Below are positions 63,437 to 64,000 of a stretch of 64,000 nucleotides of DNA, piece by piece; the first letter of the stretch is position 1, and every line of letters begins with the position of its first letter. Made by a program: the position numbers and the translations under genes. The notes below the pieces were generated by a model, which did not search any database, was not told the DNA's origin, and worked only from the letters and a program-made list of their open reading frames with translations. Source of the stretch: Aureimonas endophytica (lineage in GTDB: Bacteria > Pseudomonadota > Alphaproteobacteria > Rhizobiales > Rhizobiaceae); NCBI RefSeq assembly GCF_014642635.1, contig NZ_BMIQ01000005.1, positions 310,001 to 374,000 of the forward strand. The letters run 5' to 3'.

Positions 63437-64000
63437 TCAGGCGAAGAGTTCTGGCTTTTCGAGGCGCAGCACGGCGGCGCGGCGATGGCCCTCCAGGCCC
63501 TCGCTGGCGCTCTGGCGCACCGCCGGGGGCGCGACGGCCGAAACGCCCTCGTCCTCCAGCCACTGATGGGTGGCGATCTTCACATAGGAGCCGACCCAGA
63601 GCCCGCCGGTATAGCGCCCGGCGCCCATCGTCGGCAGGGTGTGATTGGTGCCGCAGCACTTGTCGGAATAGACGACGCTCGCCTTCGTGCCGATGAACAG
63701 CGAGCCGTAGCCGGTGAGCCTGGCGGCGAGCGCCTTGGCGTCGCGCGTGTGGACCTGGAGATGCTCGGCGGCGATCCAGTCGGAATAGGCGATCATGTCC
63801 GCCTCGCTCGCGCAGACCGTCACCTCGCCCTGCCGCTCCCAGGCGACGCGCGCCACATTGGCGGTGGCGAGCGTCTCCAGCTGGCGCTCGACCTCGGCGA
63901 TCACCGCCTCGGCGAGCGGGCGGTGCGTGGTGATCAGCCCGACGCGGGTATGGATGTCGTGCTCGGCCTGGGCGAGGAGGTCGGTCGCGATGACCTCCGC
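63437..64000 (-). CDS. Histidinol dehydrogenase-family (HpsN-like) protein, C-terminal part (cut by window edge)
   Basis: About 187 residues are present; the frame is open to the window edge. AEVIATDLLAQAEHDIHTRV opens the segment. AAEHLQVHTRD keeps the Glu-His of HisD, SDKCCGTNHTLPTMGAGRYT and GGLWVGSYVKIATHQWL follow, and GLEGHRRAAVLRL ends the domain. True HisD proteins read GPNHVLPTSGTARFSSPL here, while GTNHTLPT with YTGGLWVG resembles HpsN (2,3-dihydroxypropane-1-sulfonate dehydrogenase) and related catabolic paralogues. So a role in degradation of an alcohol is more likely than histidine synthesis. The N-terminal half is outside the window. Confidence 0.75.
   Translation of the reverse strand, partial: AEVIATDLLAQAEHDIHTRVGLITTHRPLAEAVIAEVERQLETLATANVARVAWERQGEVTVCASEADMIAYSDWIAAEHLQVHTRDAKALAARLTGYGSLFIGTKASVVYSDKCCGTNHTLPTMGAGRYTGGLWVGSYVKIATHQWLEDEGVSAVAPPAVRQSASEGLEGHRRAAVLRLEKPELFA

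Overview
The window is a high-GC chromosomal segment of an alphaproteobacterium, most likely of the Hyphomicrobiales (Rhizobiales). The signs are an HWE-family sensor kinase, a StcD-type N-methylproline demethylase, an anti-Shine-Dalgarno-loop sRNA like the rhizobial alpha-r14 family, FadL, GGDEF/EAL and adenylate-cyclase regulators, and a dense set of regulator/enzyme pairs. Codon use looks even throughout. I see no rRNA, tRNA, insertion sequence, phage gene, origin or CRISPR array. The genus cannot be fixed from sequence alone.

Layout. 1-1.15 kb: tail of a short-chain dehydrogenase, then two tandem copies of a compound inverted-repeat block. 1.15-7.2 kb: stand-alone CHASE3 protein, N-methylproline demethylase with a TetR regulator, FadL porin, secreted pentapeptide-repeat protein. 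7.4-11.9 kb: phosphodiesterase/phosphatase pair, a small protein with a solitary LuxR-type HTH, an HxlR regulator facing an NAD(P)-binding oxidoreductase, a stress-type SDR. 12-17.6 kb: three transporters (EamA, MFS, NhaA), a HAD phosphatase and a MarR regulator; nhaA has a structured 5' leader that looks like a riboswitch. 17.7-23.3 kb: chemoreceptor, two tiny membrane proteins, alpha/beta hydrolase, SDR and LysR. 23.5-34 kb: a large HWE kinase, CysE, SsuA-like binding protein, ECF sigma/anti-sigma pair, LysE exporter and a GGDEF-EAL protein.

34-46.4 kb is the most coherent accessory block. An eight-gene leftward operon encodes a peptide-type ABC importer, a HyuA/HyuB (hydantoinase/oxoprolinase-type) pair and a proline-racemase-family enzyme with a Ser/Cys active site. 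It is divergent from a malate/lactate-dehydrogenase-family (DpkA-like) reductase and an XRE-cupin regulator. Two near-identical palindromes flank the shared promoter region. Together these suggest import of a cyclic, proline-related compound, opening of its amide or lactam bond, dehydration or epimerisation, and reduction to a proline-like amino acid under XRE-cupin control. The exact substrate is unknown.

46.4-64 kb: a DHp-REC-adenylate cyclase, a candidate sRNA with four hairpins each exposing a CCUCCC-type loop, an Asp/Glu racemase plus binding protein facing an atypical dicarboxylate/amino-acid symporter, an M20 amidohydrolase, a DenD-like dehydrogenase, aldo/keto reductase with LysR, a TreS-like GH13 enzyme, an ArsR/old-yellow-enzyme pair with a clear operator, a spore-photoproduct-lyase-like radical SAM protein, a secreted six-cysteine protein, and the C-terminal part of a HisD-family dehydrogenase cut by the window edge.
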